Source: Ramlibacter sp.
GTDB lineage: Bacteria > Pseudomonadota > Gammaproteobacteria > Burkholderiales > Burkholderiaceae_C
Length of the DNA: 64,000 nt
Direction: 5' to 3'
Assembly: GCA_030695945.1 (NCBI GenBank)
Contig: JAUYOG010000049.1
Location: forward strand, 1-64,000
In this document: piece by piece, positions 55,215-64,000 of the stretch
How the letters are laid out: every line of letters begins with the position of its first letter
Position numbering within the stretch: the stretch's first letter is position 1
Notes under the pieces: model-generated
The model's database searches: none
What the model was told of the DNA's origin: nothing
The model's input: only the letters and a program-made list of their open reading frames with translations
Made by a program: the position numbers and the translations under genes

Positions 55215-56333
55215 ATGGACCGCGACAAGATCCTCCTCACGCCGGGCCCGCTGACGACGACCCTGCGCACCAAGCTCGCGATGCTGCGTGACTGGGGCTC
55301 GTGGGACAGCGACTTCAACGACGTGACGGCGCGGGTGCGCCGCAGCCTGCTGAAGATCATCCACGGGCAGGACACCCATGTCGTCGTCCCGCTGCAGGGC
55401 AGCGGCACCTTCAGCGTGGAAGCCGCCGTCGCCACCGTCGTCCCGCGTGATGGCCATGTGCTGGTGCTGGACAACGGCGCCTACTGCAAGCGCGCCGCGA
55501 AGCTGACGTCGATGATGGGGCGCCGTTGCACCGTGATGGCATTCGACGAGGCCGCCCAGGTGTCGCCCGTCGCATTGGAGGTGAAGCTGACCGCCGACGC
55601 GAGCGTGACGCATGTCGTGCTCATCCATTGCGAAACGGGCGCGGGCGTATGGAACCCGCTGCAGGAAGTCGCGGACACTTGCGAGAAGTACGGCAAGGGG
55701 CTGATCGTCGACGCGATGAGCTCGTTCGGCGCGCTGCCCATCGACGCGCGGGAGACGCGCTTCGACGCGCTGGTCGCCGCCAGCGGCAAATGCCTGGAGG
55801 GCGTGCCTGGGATGGGCTTCGTCTTCATCCGCAAGGCGGTGCTTGCCGGATGCGAGGGCCGCAGCCAGTCGCTGGCGATGGACCTGCACGACCAGCACGC
55901 CTACATGGAAAGAACCGGCCAGTGGCGCTTCACGCCGCCCACGCATGTGGTCGTCGCGCTGGCCGAGGCCATCGCCCAGTTCGAGGAAGAGGGCGGCCAG
56001 CCGGCGCGCCTGGCGCGCTACACGCAGAACTACCGCACTCTCATCCACGGCATGTCGCGCCTGGGGTTCATGCCCTTCCTGGACCCGGCGGTGCAGGCGC
56101 CGATCATCGTCACGTTCCATGCGCCGGGCGACTCGCGCTACGAATTCAGGGCGTTCTACGCATTCGCCCGCGAGCGGGGTTTCATCCTGTATCCGGGCAA
56201 GCTCACACAGGTCGAAACTTTTCGCGTAGGCTGTATCGGGGCGATCGGCCCCAACGAGATGGAGCAGGCGGTGCAGGCCGTGGCCCTCGCGCTGGAAGAC
56301 ATGGGCATCGCTTCCGGAGAACCCGCGATCTGA
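55215..56333 (+). CDS. phnW: 2-aminoethylphosphonate--pyruvate transaminase PhnW
   Basis: A PLP-dependent class V aminotransferase, 372 residues, that converts 2-aminoethylphosphonate and pyruvate to phosphonoacetaldehyde and alanine. It begins [19 protein letters not shown] contacts include Asp166 in IVDAMSSFG and the Schiff-base Lys192 in [12 protein letters not shown]. The C-terminal [19 protein letters not shown] is typical. Its product feeds PhnY and PhnA, encoded in the divergent operon; no phosphonatase (phnX) is present. Confidence 0.94.
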   Translation: MDRDKILLTPGPLTTTLRTKLAMLRDWGSWDSDFNDVTARVRRSLLKIIHGQDTHVVVPLQGSGTFSVEAAVATVVPRDGHVLVLDNGAYCKRAAKLTSMMGRRCTVMAFDEAAQVSPVALEVKLTADASVTHVVLIHCETGAGVWNPLQEVADTCEKYGKGLIVDAMSSFGALPIDARETRFDALVAASGKCLEGVPGMGFVFIRKAVLAGCEGRSQSLAMDLHDQHAYMERTGQWRFTPPTHVVVALAEAIAQFEEEGGQPARLARYTQNYRTLIHGMSRLGFMPFLDPAVQAPIIVTFHAPGDSRYEFRAFYAFARERGFILYPGKLTQVETFRVGCIGAIGPNEMEQAVQAVALALEDMGIASGEPAI

Positions 56334-56361
56334 CCGAAGAAGAACAGGAGTCCCCACCCCC

Positions 56362-57720
56362 ATGGCCACCAAAGTCCACCCCGCCGTCGCGAAGATCCGC
56401 AAATCCGGCGCCAGCAAGGTCAAGGTCGCGTGCAGCGACATCGACGGCATCCTGCGCGGCAAGTACCTGCACAAGGACAAGTTCGAGGGCGCTGTCGACA
56501 GCGGCTTCGGCTTCTGCGACGTGGTGTTCGGCTGGGACTCCAGCGACAACGTCTACGACAACACCCAGGTCACGGGCTGGCAGCACGGCTTTCCCGATGC
56601 GCTGGCGCGGCTGGATCTGGACACGCACCGCAACGTGCCTTGGGATGGCGGTGTCGATTTCTTCCTGGGCGAATTCATCAACACGGACGGCAGCCCCTAC
56701 CCGGTGTGCCCGCGCCAGACGCTCAAGCGTGTCCTGAAGCGCGCCGGGAAGCTTGGCTTCCAGGTGATGACGGGAATGGAGTACGAGTGGTTCAACTTCC
56801 GCGAGACGCCGCAGAGCTGGGCCGCGAAGAAAGGCGTCGGGCCCGAGACGCTGACGCCGGGCATGTTCGGCTATTCGCTGCTGCGCGTGAACGAGAACCG
56901 CGAGTTCTTCAACGCCCTGATGGACGAGATGCTGGCGTTCAACGTGCCGATCGAGGGCCTGCACACCGAAACCGGCCCCGGCGTGTACGAGGCGGCGATC
57001 GCGTTTTCCGAGGCGCTGGAGCAGGCCGACCGGGCGATCCTGTTCAAGACCGGCGCCAAGGAAATCGGCTCGCGCTTTTCCATCATGCCCAGCTTCATGG
57101 CCAAGTGGAGCGCTCAATATCCCGGCTGCAGCGGCCATATCCACCAGAGCCTGTCGGATGGCAAGGCCAACCTCTTCTTCGACGCCAAGTCGCCGCGCAG
57201 GATGAGCAAGCTTTTCGAAAGCTACCTTGCCGGCCAGGTGATGTGCCTGATGGAATTCGCGCCCATGTTCTGGCCCACCATCAACAGTTACAAGCGGCTG
57301 GTGGATGGCTTCTGGGCGCCGGTCAAGCCGACCTGGGGCATGGACAACCGCACGGCGAGCTTCCGCGTGATCGCGGGCAGCCCCAAGTCCACCCGGCTCG
57401 AGACGCGCTGCCCGGGAGCGGACGTCAATCCCTACCTCGCGATGGCGGCCGTGATCGCAGCCGGCCTGTACGGCGTGGAAAAGGGCCTGAAGCTCACCAC
57501 CCCGCCTATCACCGGCACCAACCAGGGCGCCGAGAACATTTCCCGAGCCCCGCGCACCCTGATCGAAACCACCCGCAACTTCAGCAACTCGAAGATCGCC
57601 CGGGATTTCCTGGGCGATACCTTCGTCGAACATTTTGCGGCCACCCGCGATTGGGAATGGCGGCAGTGGCTGGACGGGGTGACGGATTGGGAATTGAAGC
57701 GCTATTTCGAAATCATCTGA
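56362..57720 (+). CDS. Glutamine synthetase-like gamma-glutamyl ligase
   Basis: A 452-residue member of the glutamine synthetase superfamily, in the clade that gamma-glutamylates amines (PuuA/IpuC-like). GS motifs are MTGMEYEWF (metal Glu), HTETGPGVYEAA (metal Glu), CSGHIHQSL (metal His), TASFRVI (Arg) and RLETRCPGADVNPYLAMAA. The N-terminal half of the usual GS beta-grasp is present in shortened form. It does not look like the housekeeping nitrogen-assimilation enzyme: no adenylylation Tyr loop is visible. It starts 28 bases after phnW and is followed by ADH, ALDH and gamma-glutamyl hydrolase genes, so a gamma-glutamyl-amine pathway is inferred. Confidence 0.85.
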   Translation: MATKVHPAVAKIRKSGASKVKVACSDIDGILRGKYLHKDKFEGAVDSGFGFCDVVFGWDSSDNVYDNTQVTGWQHGFPDALARLDLDTHRNVPWDGGVDFFLGEFINTDGSPYPVCPRQTLKRVLKRAGKLGFQVMTGMEYEWFNFRETPQSWAAKKGVGPETLTPGMFGYSLLRVNENREFFNALMDEMLAFNVPIEGLHTETGPGVYEAAIAFSEALEQADRAILFKTGAKEIGSRFSIMPSFMAKWSAQYPGCSGHIHQSLSDGKANLFFDAKSPRRMSKLFESYLAGQVMCLMEFAPMFWPTINSYKRLVDGFWAPVKPTWGMDNRTASFRVIAGSPKSTRLETRCPGADVNPYLAMAAVIAAGLYGVEKGLKLTTPPITGTNQGAENISRAPRTLIETTRNFSNSKIARDFLGDTFVEHFAATRDWEWRQWLDGVTDWELKRYFEII

Positions 57721-57729
57721 GCTGCCCGT

Positions 57730-58233
57730 ATGGAGATCCGCCGCCTCGGCCCCGACGATGCTCCCGACTACCGGGCGTTGCGCATGCGCGCGCTGTGGGA
57801 GTTCCCCGAAGCCTTCACCTCCAGCTGGCAGGAGGACGAGATGCAGCCGATGCAGGCCTGGGAGGTCCGCCTCGGCGGCGAGCACGCCATGTTCTGGGGC
57901 GCCTTCGATGGCGGCGCACTGTGCGGCATGGTCGGGCTGGAGCGCCAGACGCGCTCCAAGAACCGGCACAAAGCCACGGTGGTAGGCATGTACGTCTCGC
58001 AGGAGTACTTTGGCACGGGCATGGGCCGCGCGCTGATGGAAGCCCTGCTCGGCGTCGCCCGCGAAGAGGGCGTCGAGCTGCTGGTACTCACCGTGACCGA
58101 GGGCAACAGCGTCGCGACGAACTTCTACGGGCAGTTCGGCTTCCGCTCCTTCGGCATCGAGCCGCGCGCCATCAAGGTCGATGGCAGTTACTTTTCCAAG
58201 AACCACATGTACCTGGAACTGGAAGCATCATGA
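57730..58233 (+). CDS. GNAT family N-acetyltransferase
   Basis: A 167-residue GNAT protein. The acetyl-CoA loop is VVGMYVSQEYFGTGMGRALMEALL (about residues 85-108), preceded by the beta4 strand GMVGLERQ, and followed by NSVATNFYGQFGFRSFG. The partner substrate is unknown. In phosphonate operons GNAT enzymes such as PhnO acetylate aminoalkylphosphonates, which would fit, but this sequence looks RimI-like and the assignment stays open. It starts 10 bases after the GS-like gene and overlaps the next start by 4 bases. Confidence 0.82.
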   Translation: MEIRRLGPDDAPDYRALRMRALWEFPEAFTSSWQEDEMQPMQAWEVRLGGEHAMFWGAFDGGALCGMVGLERQTRSKNRHKATVVGMYVSQEYFGTGMGRALMEALLGVAREEGVELLVLTVTEGNSVATNFYGQFGFRSFGIEPRAIKVDGSYFSKNHMYLELEAS

Positions 58234-59363
58234 CCATATCCGGTTTTTCGTTCCCCACCGCCATCCGCTTCGGGCCCGGCGCGCGCAGGGAAGTGGCGCA
58301 GCACCTGCTGGGCCAGGGGCTGAAGCGCCCGCTGATCGTGACCGACAAGGCGCTGGCGCAACTGCCGGTGCTGGCCGAATTCAGGACGCACCTGGGGGGG
58401 CTCGACGCGGCGGTGTTCGCCGGCGTGTTCGGCAACCCCACCTGCAGCCAGGTGATGGAGGGCGCACGGGCCTTCAAGGCCCACCGCGCCGATTGCGTGA
58501 TCGGCTTCGGCGGCGGCGCTGCCCTCGACGTCGCCAAGGTGGTGGGCGTGGCCGCCACCCATCCGGGCGACATCCTCGAGTATGTGTGGGACCACCCGAC
58601 GGTGCGCCCCATCGACGGGCAGCTGCCCTACTTCGTCGCGCTGCCCACCACTTCCGGCACGGGCTCGGAGGTTGGCCGCTCGTCGGTGGTGAGCGAGAAC
58701 GACACGCACCTCAAGCGCGTGGTCTTCAGCCCGAAGATCCTGGCGAAGGTCGTCTTCGCCGATCCGGAGCTCACGCTGGGCCTGCCCGCGGCCGTCACCG
58801 CGGCCACCGGCATGGACGCGCTCACGCACAACATCGAGAGCTACCTCTCGCCCGCCTACCACCCGCTGTGCGACGGCATCGCGCTGGAAGGCACCAGGAT
58901 CGCCGCCCGCGCGCTCGTCACCGCGGTGCAGGAGCCCGGCAACCTGCAGGCGCGCAGCGACATGATGATGGCTTCGATGATGGGCGCCATCGCGTTCCAG
59001 AAGGACCTGGGCGCGGTGCACTCCTGCGCGCACGCGCTTGGCGCCGTCTGCGACCTGCACCACGGCCTGGCCAACGCGCTGATGATCGACACGGTGATGG
59101 CGTGGAACCACGCGGCCGCGCCAGAAAAATTCGATGAGCTGGCGCATGTGTGCCGGGTGTCCGGCGGCGGCGGGGAATTCGTGCCGTGGCTGCGCGCGCT
59201 CAAGGCCCGCGTCGGCATCACCGGCAAGCTCTCCAAGCACGGCGTGAAACGGGAGCAGCTGCCGCGCCTCGTGGAGATCGCCACGGCCGACATGTGCCAC
59301 CAGACCAACCCACGGCCCTGCACGACCGCCGACTTCCGGCGCATGTTCGAGGAAGCGATGTAA
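58230..59363 (+). CDS. Iron-containing (group III) alcohol dehydrogenase
   Basis: A 377-residue NAD(P)-dependent Fe-ADH. The nucleotide motif is IGFGGGAALDVAKVVG and the signature ALPTTSGTGSEVGRSSV. Iron ligands are in GMDALTHNIESY (Asp, His), CAHALGAVC (His) and DLHHGLANAL (His). Group III dehydrogenases include phosphonoacetaldehyde reductases of phosphonate antibiotic pathways. Here it may oxidise 2-hydroxyethylphosphonate to phosphonoacetaldehyde, or a gamma-glutamyl amino alcohol to the aldehyde; both are inferences. It is coupled to the GNAT gene (ATGA) and directly abuts the next gene. Confidence 0.88.
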   Translation: MTISGFSFPTAIRFGPGARREVAQHLLGQGLKRPLIVTDKALAQLPVLAEFRTHLGGLDAAVFAGVFGNPTCSQVMEGARAFKAHRADCVIGFGGGAALDVAKVVGVAATHPGDILEYVWDHPTVRPIDGQLPYFVALPTTSGTGSEVGRSSVVSENDTHLKRVVFSPKILAKVVFADPELTLGLPAAVTAATGMDALTHNIESYLSPAYHPLCDGIALEGTRIAARALVTAVQEPGNLQARSDMMMASMMGAIAFQKDLGAVHSCAHALGAVCDLHHGLANALMIDTVMAWNHAAAPEKFDELAHVCRVSGGGGEFVPWLRALKARVGITGKLSKHGVKREQLPRLVEIATADMCHQTNPRPCTTADFRRMFEEAM

Positions 59364-60164
59364 ATGGACCATTCGCAGCGCCTGAAGATCGGCATCTCCG
59401 CCTGCTTCATGCACGCGGATCCCGCGCGCCAGCTTTTCACCGGGAAGACCCTGCAATACGTCGAGCAGTCGATCGCGCACTGGGTCATGTCCAGCGGCGC
59501 GATGGCCGTGATGATCCCCAGCCCCACCGGCGCGACCCAGCGCGGCGACGTCACGCTCGATCACTACGCGCAGTGGCTGGACGGCCTGGTGCTGCACGGC
59601 GGCGCCGACGTGTCGCCGCTGTCCTATGGCGAGAAGCCGATCCAGGACAAGTGGGCCGGCGACCGGATCCGCGACGAGTACGAGATCGACCTGGTCGCCG
59701 CCTTCGAGCGGCATGGCAAGCCCGTGTTCGGCGTCTGCCGCGGCCTGCAGCTTCTGAACGTCGCGTATGGCGGCACGCTGTACCAGGACATCGAGACGCA
59801 GATCCCCAAGGCGCTGCGGCATCGCGACGCGCAGGTGTACGACAACAACTTCCACGGCGTGGAGTTCGCACCCGGCTCGCGCCTGGCGGCGATGTACCCC
59901 AACGACAAGCGTGTGAAGGTCAACAGCATCCACCACCAGGCCATCAAGGACCTGGCGCCCGGCTTCGAGGTCGAGGCGATGAGCCACGAGGACGGCATCG
60001 TCGAAGCGATCCGGCGCGGCGACGGCAGCCAATCCTATGTCGCCGCCGTGCAGTGGCACCCCGAGTTCCACCGATCCGACTCCGAGACCATCGACGATGC
60101 AGCCCTGCTGGAGGACTTCCTCGCCGCCGCGGCCGCCGCCAGAAAGAAGCTGCAGATCCCATGA
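59364..60164 (+). CDS. Gamma-glutamyl-gamma-aminobutyrate hydrolase (PuuD) family protein
   Basis: A 266-residue class I glutamine amidotransferase-like hydrolase that releases glutamate from gamma-glutamyl amides. Catalytic elements are the nucleophile in FGVCRGLQLLNVAYGG, the oxyanion motif LVLHGGADVSPLSYGE, and the His-Glu pair in VQWHPEFH. The NSIHHQAIKDLAPGF segment is typical of PuuD. Its ATG follows the ADH stop with no gap, and its stop overlaps the ALDH start. With the GS-like ligase it frames a make-then-release gamma-glutamyl cycle. Confidence 0.88.
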   Translation: MDHSQRLKIGISACFMHADPARQLFTGKTLQYVEQSIAHWVMSSGAMAVMIPSPTGATQRGDVTLDHYAQWLDGLVLHGGADVSPLSYGEKPIQDKWAGDRIRDEYEIDLVAAFERHGKPVFGVCRGLQLLNVAYGGTLYQDIETQIPKALRHRDAQVYDNNFHGVEFAPGSRLAAMYPNDKRVKVNSIHHQAIKDLAPGFEVEAMSHEDGIVEAIRRGDGSQSYVAAVQWHPEFHRSDSETIDDAALLEDFLAAAAAARKKLQIP

Positions 60165-61534
60165 CGACCCTCTCCATCCACAACCCCGCCAACGGCGAGA
60201 AGATCGCCGACGTCCCCGCCGACGACGCCGCTTCGGTCGCAGCCAAGACGGCGCGCGCGCGCGCCGCGCAAGCCGGCTGGGCCGCGCGGCCGCTGGCCGA
60301 TCGCAAGGAGTGCATCGCGCGCTTTCGCGATGGCGTCGTGCGCGACCTGGAGAAGCTGGCCGTCACCATGACGCGCGAGACCGGCAAGCCGATCAGCATG
60401 TCGCGCAACGAGTTGAACGGGCTGCTGGGCCGGCTCGATTTCTTCGTTGGCATGGTCGAGCCCGTCACCGCCACCGAAACCGTGTACGACGAAGGCGGGA
60501 TGCGCGAGCGCATCGAGCATGTGCCGCTGGGCGTGGTCGGCAACATCTCGGCGTGGAACTACCCTTGGTTCGTCAGCTGCAACGTGATCGTGCCGGCGCT
60601 GCTGACCGGCAACGCGGTGCTCTACAAGCCTTCCGAATACGCGACCCTGACCGGCCTGGAGATCGCGCGGCTGCTGCACGAGGCGGGCGTGCCCGAGGAC
60701 GTGTTCCAGCCGCTGGTGGGCGCGGGCCCGGTCGGCGCCTCGCTGCTGGAGCAGAAGCTGGACGGCCTGTTCTTCACCGGCTCCTACGCCACCGGCACCC
60801 GGATCGCGCAAGTGATCGGCCCGCGTTTCGTCAAGCTGCAGCTGGAGCTCGGCGGCAAGGACCCGACCTATGTCTGCGACGACGCCGACCCGAAGACGGC
60901 CGCCGAATCGCTGGCCGATGGCGCGATGTACAACACAGGCCAGAGCTGCTGCTCGGTCGAGCGCATCTACGTGCACGAGAAGATCCACGACGCGTTCCTG
61001 GCCGCTTTCGTCGAAACGGTGAAGGGCTTCAAGGTGGGCGACCCGATGGACGAGGCCACGTACATCGGCGCGATCACGCGCACGCCGCAGCTGGACGTGC
61101 TGGACGCGCAGGTCGCCGACGCGCAGGCCAAGGGCGCGCAGCTGCACACCGGCGGCCAGCGCCTGCGGGGGCCCGGCAACTGGTACGCGCCCACGGTGTT
61201 CAGCAACGTCGACCACCGGATGGAGCTGATGCGCGAGGAAAGCTTCGGCCCGATCATCGGCATCCAGAAGGTGGGCGGCGACGAGGAAGCGGTCGCGCTC
61301 ATGAACGACACGCGCTACGGCCTCACGGCGGGCGTCTACACGCCGGACGTGGCGCGGGCCGAGAGGCTGCTGTCGCGCCTGCATGCCGGCAGCCTCTACT
61401 GGAACTGCTGCGACCGCGTCAGCCCGCGCCTGCCGTGGAGCGGTTTCGGCGACTCGGGCATCGGCATCACGCTGTCCACTTACGGCATCGAGGCGTTCAC
61501 GCGGCCGCGGGCCTGGCACATGCGGACGGCATGA
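60161..61534 (+). CDS. Aldehyde dehydrogenase (PuuC/betaine-aldehyde type)
   Basis: A 457-residue NAD(P)-dependent aldehyde dehydrogenase. Motifs are GVVGNISAWNYPWFV, FFTGSYATGTRI, the general base in LELGGKDPTYV and the nucleophile in NTGQSCCSVERIYV (Cys-Cys pair). It is different from the PhnY dehydrogenase on the other strand, so it likely handles another aldehyde, plausibly a gamma-glutamyl aminoaldehyde made by the neighbouring Fe-ADH. Both ends overlap neighbours by ATGA, which places it firmly in the operon. Confidence 0.88.
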   Translation: MTTLSIHNPANGEKIADVPADDAASVAAKTARARAAQAGWAARPLADRKECIARFRDGVVRDLEKLAVTMTRETGKPISMSRNELNGLLGRLDFFVGMVEPVTATETVYDEGGMRERIEHVPLGVVGNISAWNYPWFVSCNVIVPALLTGNAVLYKPSEYATLTGLEIARLLHEAGVPEDVFQPLVGAGPVGASLLEQKLDGLFFTGSYATGTRIAQVIGPRFVKLQLELGGKDPTYVCDDADPKTAAESLADGAMYNTGQSCCSVERIYVHEKIHDAFLAAFVETVKGFKVGDPMDEATYIGAITRTPQLDVLDAQVADAQAKGAQLHTGGQRLRGPGNWYAPTVFSNVDHRMELMREESFGPIIGIQKVGGDEEAVALMNDTRYGLTAGVYTPDVARAERLLSRLHAGSLYWNCCDRVSPRLPWSGFGDSGIGITLSTYGIEAFTRPRAWHMRTA

Positions 61535-62199
61535 CAGCGCCGCGGCTCGTCCTTTTCGACCTGGACCACACCTTGCTGTCGGGCGATAGCGACGTGCTGT
61601 GGTGCGACTTCCTGATGGACAAGGGCCTGCTGGAGCGCGCCGCGTTCGCGCAGCGCAACGCCGACATGGATGCGCGCTACCGGGACGGCACCGTCGGCGC
61701 GCAGGAGTTCGCGGATTTCTATGTCGGCACGCTGGCGGGCAAGTCGCCGGCGCAGTGGGAGGACCTGCGCCAGGAGTTCCTGGCGACGCAGGTCGCGCCG
61801 CGCATCCCGGCCGCCGCGCTGGAACTGGTGAAGCGCCACCGGGATGCCGGCGACCTGGCCGTGATGACCACGGCCACCAACCGCTTCATCACGGAGCTGA
61901 CGGCGCGGCACTTCGGCATCGGGCACCTGCTCGCCACGGAGCCGGAAATGCGGGACGGCCTGTTCACGGGGCGCTGCAGCGGCATCCTCAACATGCGGGC
62001 GGGCAAGGTCGAGCGCTTGCATGAGTGGTTGGGCGCGCGCGGGCAGGGCCTGCGTGAGTTCCACAGCACGGCCTACAGCGATTCCATCAACGACCTGCCG
62101 CTGCTGGAAGCCGTGGATGCAGCCGTCGCCGTGGACCCCGATCCGCGCTTGGCGGCGATCGCGCGGGAGCGAGGCTGGCGAGTGCTTCGCTTGCATTGA
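61531..62199 (+). CDS. HAD-IB family phosphatase
   Basis: A 222-residue SerB-like haloacid-dehalogenase hydrolase of subfamily IB. Motif I is LFDLDHTLLSG (nucleophile Asp10, acid Asp12), motif II AVMTTATNRFI, and motif IV STAYSDSINDLPLLEAV. The helical cap (about residues 20-85) is the C1 type. The substrate is unknown; as the last translationally coupled gene of the phosphonate/gamma-glutamyl operon it might dephosphorylate a phospho-amino-alcohol such as phosphoethanolamine, which would feed the ligase (speculative). Confidence 0.83.
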   Translation: MTAPRLVLFDLDHTLLSGDSDVLWCDFLMDKGLLERAAFAQRNADMDARYRDGTVGAQEFADFYVGTLAGKSPAQWEDLRQEFLATQVAPRIPAAALELVKRHRDAGDLAVMTTATNRFITELTARHFGIGHLLATEPEMRDGLFTGRCSGILNMRAGKVERLHEWLGARGQGLREFHSTAYSDSINDLPLLEAVDAAVAVDPDPRLAAIARERGWRVLRLH

Positions 62200-62252
62200 C
62201 GCAGCCGCGCGGCGCGGGTTGTAATGATCCTCCAGAAAAACGGAGTTCCCCG

Positions 62253-63527
62253 ATGTCCGCACGCGACGTGATCCCCAGCTCCCTGGCCGAACAGATCGAT
62301 TCGGCCGCGCAGGCCGTCGAGGCTCGCGTGCTGGCATGGCGCCGCGACCTGCACCAGCACCCCGAACTCGGCAACCGCGAGTTCCGCACCGCCGCCATCG
62401 TCGCCGCGCACCTGCGCGAGCTCGGGCTCGACGAAGTGCGCACCGAAGTGGCGCACACCGGCGTCATCGGCGTGCTCAAGGGCGCCCTGCCCGGCCCGAC
62501 GGTGGCGCTGCGCGCCGACATGGACGGCCTGCCCGTGACCGAGCAGGTGGACGTGCCCTTCGCGTCGAAGGCGCGCACGCAATGGAATGGCGAGGAGGTG
62601 GGCGTGATGCACGCCTGCGGCCACGACTGCCACGTCGCGATCCTGATGGGTGTGGCCGAGGTGCTGTCCGGGCTGCGAGGCCAATTGCGCGGCACCGTCA
62701 AGTTCATCTTCCAGCCCGCCGAGGAGGGCGCGCCCGAGGGTGAGGAAGGCGGCGCGAAGATGATGATCCAGCAGGGCGCGCTGGAAAAGCCGCTGCCGCA
62801 GGCGATCTTCGGCCTGCACGTCACCTCGCGGCTGCCGGTAGGCATCATCGGCTACCGTCCCGGACCGACCATGGCCAGCACGGACCGCTTCTCGATCACC
62901 ATCCACGGCAAGCAGACGCATGGCGCGGCGCCCTGGCTCGGCGTCGACCCCATCGTCACCGCGGCGCAGGTGGTGCTGGGATTGCAGACCGTCGTCAGCC
63001 GCGGCGTGGACATCGCGCGCGAGCCGGCGGTGGTGACGATGGGCATGATCCGCGGCGGCGTGCGCGAGAACATCATCCCGGACGAGGTGGAAATGCGCGG
63101 CACCATCCGCTCTTTCGACGAGGACATGCGCGACGACATCCACCAGCGCGTGACGACGCTGGCCGAGTCGATCTCGCGCGGTTCGCGCGCCGGCTGCACC
63201 GTCTGCATCAACAAGAACTACCCGGTGACCATCAACGACCCGGCGCTCACCGAGGCCATGGTGCCCACGCTCGAGCGTGTGGCCGGCCCCGGTCGCTGCC
63301 AGCTGGTGCCCAAGGTCACGGGCGCCGAGGACTTTTCGTTCTTCCAGCGCGTGATCCCGGGCCTGTTCTTCTTCGTCGGCGTCACGCCCGAGGGTATCGA
63401 CCCCGCCAAGACCTATTCCAACCATTCTCCGAAGTTCTTCGCCGACGAGCGCGGGCTCGTGGTGGGCGTGCGGGCGCTGGCGCACCTGGCCAGCGACTTC
63501 CTGGAGTCGGATGCAACGGCACGCTGA
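62253..63527 (+). CDS. M20D family amidohydrolase (IAA-amino acid/hippurate hydrolase-like)
   Basis: A 424-residue metal-dependent amidohydrolase that cleaves N-acyl amino acids or related amides. Motifs are WRRDLHQHPELGNREF, ALRADMDGLPVTE, MHACGHDCHVAIL (metal Cys/His), FQPAEEG (catalytic Glu pair) and VTGAEDFSFF (C-terminal metal region). A dimerisation domain lies at about residues 190-310 (KQTHGAAPW). CGGAG precedes ATG 62253. It is 53 bases after the HAD gene, so cotranscription is possible but less certain. With a GNAT in the operon, a deacylase role is conceivable. Confidence 0.88.
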   Translation: MSARDVIPSSLAEQIDSAAQAVEARVLAWRRDLHQHPELGNREFRTAAIVAAHLRELGLDEVRTEVAHTGVIGVLKGALPGPTVALRADMDGLPVTEQVDVPFASKARTQWNGEEVGVMHACGHDCHVAILMGVAEVLSGLRGQLRGTVKFIFQPAEEGAPEGEEGGAKMMIQQGALEKPLPQAIFGLHVTSRLPVGIIGYRPGPTMASTDRFSITIHGKQTHGAAPWLGVDPIVTAAQVVLGLQTVVSRGVDIAREPAVVTMGMIRGGVRENIIPDEVEMRGTIRSFDEDMRDDIHQRVTTLAESISRGSRAGCTVCINKNYPVTINDPALTEAMVPTLERVAGPGRCQLVPKVTGAEDFSFFQRVIPGLFFFVGVTPEGIDPAKTYSNHSPKFFADERGLVVGVRALAHLASDFLESDATAR

Positions 63528-63601
63528 AGGGGCCGGCTCGCTTGTAAGATATCCCTTCCATCGCGGCCTTTGCCGCCCGCCCCCCAGGAAAGACAATAAC
63601 C

Positions 63602-64000
63602 ATGGCCCTCATCATCGTGATGGAAGACGATGCCAGCACGCGGAGGCTGGTCGCTTCCGTCCTGACGAAGGACGGCCATGACGTGCTGACGGCGGAGGAC
63701 GGCCGGCAGGGGCTGCAGCTGATGGGGCCGCGCCGGCCGGACCTGATCATCAGCGACGTCCAGATGCCGGGCATGAACGGCTTCCAGATGCTGGCCGCGC
63801 TACGCGCCGACCCCGCCAACGCCGACATCCCCGTGATCCTGCTCACCTCGCTGCAGGAGCGCGCGCACATGCGCATCGGCATGACGACCGGGGCCGACGA
63901 CTACATCACCAAGCCGTTCCGGCCCGGGGAACTGCGCGAGGCCGTCGCGGCCCAGCTGAACAAGCGGGCGGTGCAGGCCAACCTGCAGGCGCTGGCCGTG
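63602..64000 (+). CDS. Response regulator receiver-domain protein, 3'-truncated by window edge
   Basis: The frame runs off the window after 133 codons with no stop. The receiver domain is complete: acidic pair Asp9-Asp10, phosphoacceptor Asp52 in LIISDVQMPGMNG, Thr in VILLTSLQ, and Lys104 in DYITKPFRPGEL. The sequence continues as NKRAVQANLQALAV, a helical linker, so an output domain may follow. AGGAAAG lies upstream of the ATG. It does not appear to belong to the preceding operon. Confidence 0.88.
   Translation, partial: MALIIVMEDDASTRRLVASVLTKDGHDVLTAEDGRQGLQLMGPRRPDLIISDVQMPGMNGFQMLAALRADPANADIPVILLTSLQERAHMRIGMTTGADDYITKPFRPGELREAVAAQLNKRAVQANLQALAV

Noticed and set aside
56362-57720. 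Housekeeping glutamine synthetase GlnA
   Set aside because: The operon context, the missing adenylylation loop and the adjacent PuuD-like hydrolase favour a gamma-glutamyl-amine ligase.

Overview
The window is a high-GC, gene-dense chromosomal segment. Gene content and order (lptD-surA-rsmA with a divergent amgK, a two-domain maeB, an EF-G paralogue, and a GntR-controlled tetronate operon like that of Cupriavidus) fit a betaproteobacterium of the Burkholderiales. The small palindromic repeats and the peptides they encode look Comamonadaceae-like (Ramlibacter/Variovorax type). That placement comes from family recognition, not a search. No rRNA, tRNA, IS element, prophage or CRISPR array was seen.

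Layout. 1-1.3 kb: chromate transporter, cut by the window edge. 1.5-7.1 kb: a GntR repressor and a complete four-carbon acid-sugar operon (ltnD-denD-otnK-otnC-otnI) with a readable promoter/operator. 7.1-12.4 kb: IMPACT-family protein, DUF3606, DUF72, M20 peptidase, alpha/beta hydrolase, MFS transporter. 12.4-18.9 kb: cell-envelope and ribosome block (rsmE, amgK, lptD, surA, rsmA). 19-20.1 kb: secreted barnase-type RNase, barstar and a possible small downstream ORF. 20.3-24.8 kb: maeB and two divergent Crp/Fnr-type regulators. 24.9-31 kb: five-gene membrane/polyamine cluster (SPFH, DUF4178, DUF350, membrane-embedded spermidine-synthase-like protein, Tat-type FAD amine oxidase). 31-31.6 kb: a gene-free block made of a long inverted repeat. 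31.6-34.1 kb: pepP, murU and speD. 34.2-37.4 kb: tkt and gap, with a duplicated tkt tail between them. 37.4-43.4 kb: small membrane protein, Mrr-like protein, pirin, slyD, proQ-like gene, EF-G paralogue and a small ORF.

43.4-63.5 kb is the most striking part: a divergent organophosphonate locus. The minus-strand arm carries a GntR regulator, phnA, phnY, phnZ, a DMT transporter and a DAO/GcvT dehydrogenase. The plus-strand arm carries a 2-aminoethylphosphonate ABC transporter and phnW, then continues without a clear break into a glutamine-synthetase-like ligase, GNAT, iron alcohol dehydrogenase, gamma-glutamyl hydrolase, aldehyde dehydrogenase and HAD phosphatase. The core route is 2-aminoethylphosphonate to phosphonoacetaldehyde (PhnW), phosphonoacetate (PhnY), then acetate plus phosphate (PhnA). 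The attached ligase/ADH/ALDH/hydrolase set looks like a gamma-glutamylated amino-alcohol pathway, and I regard this combination as the best candidate for an undescribed system. The window ends inside a response-regulator gene.

Several dispersed repeat families run through the window. One copy has inserted in frame inside a coding sequence, and two others form the 3' ends of genes.
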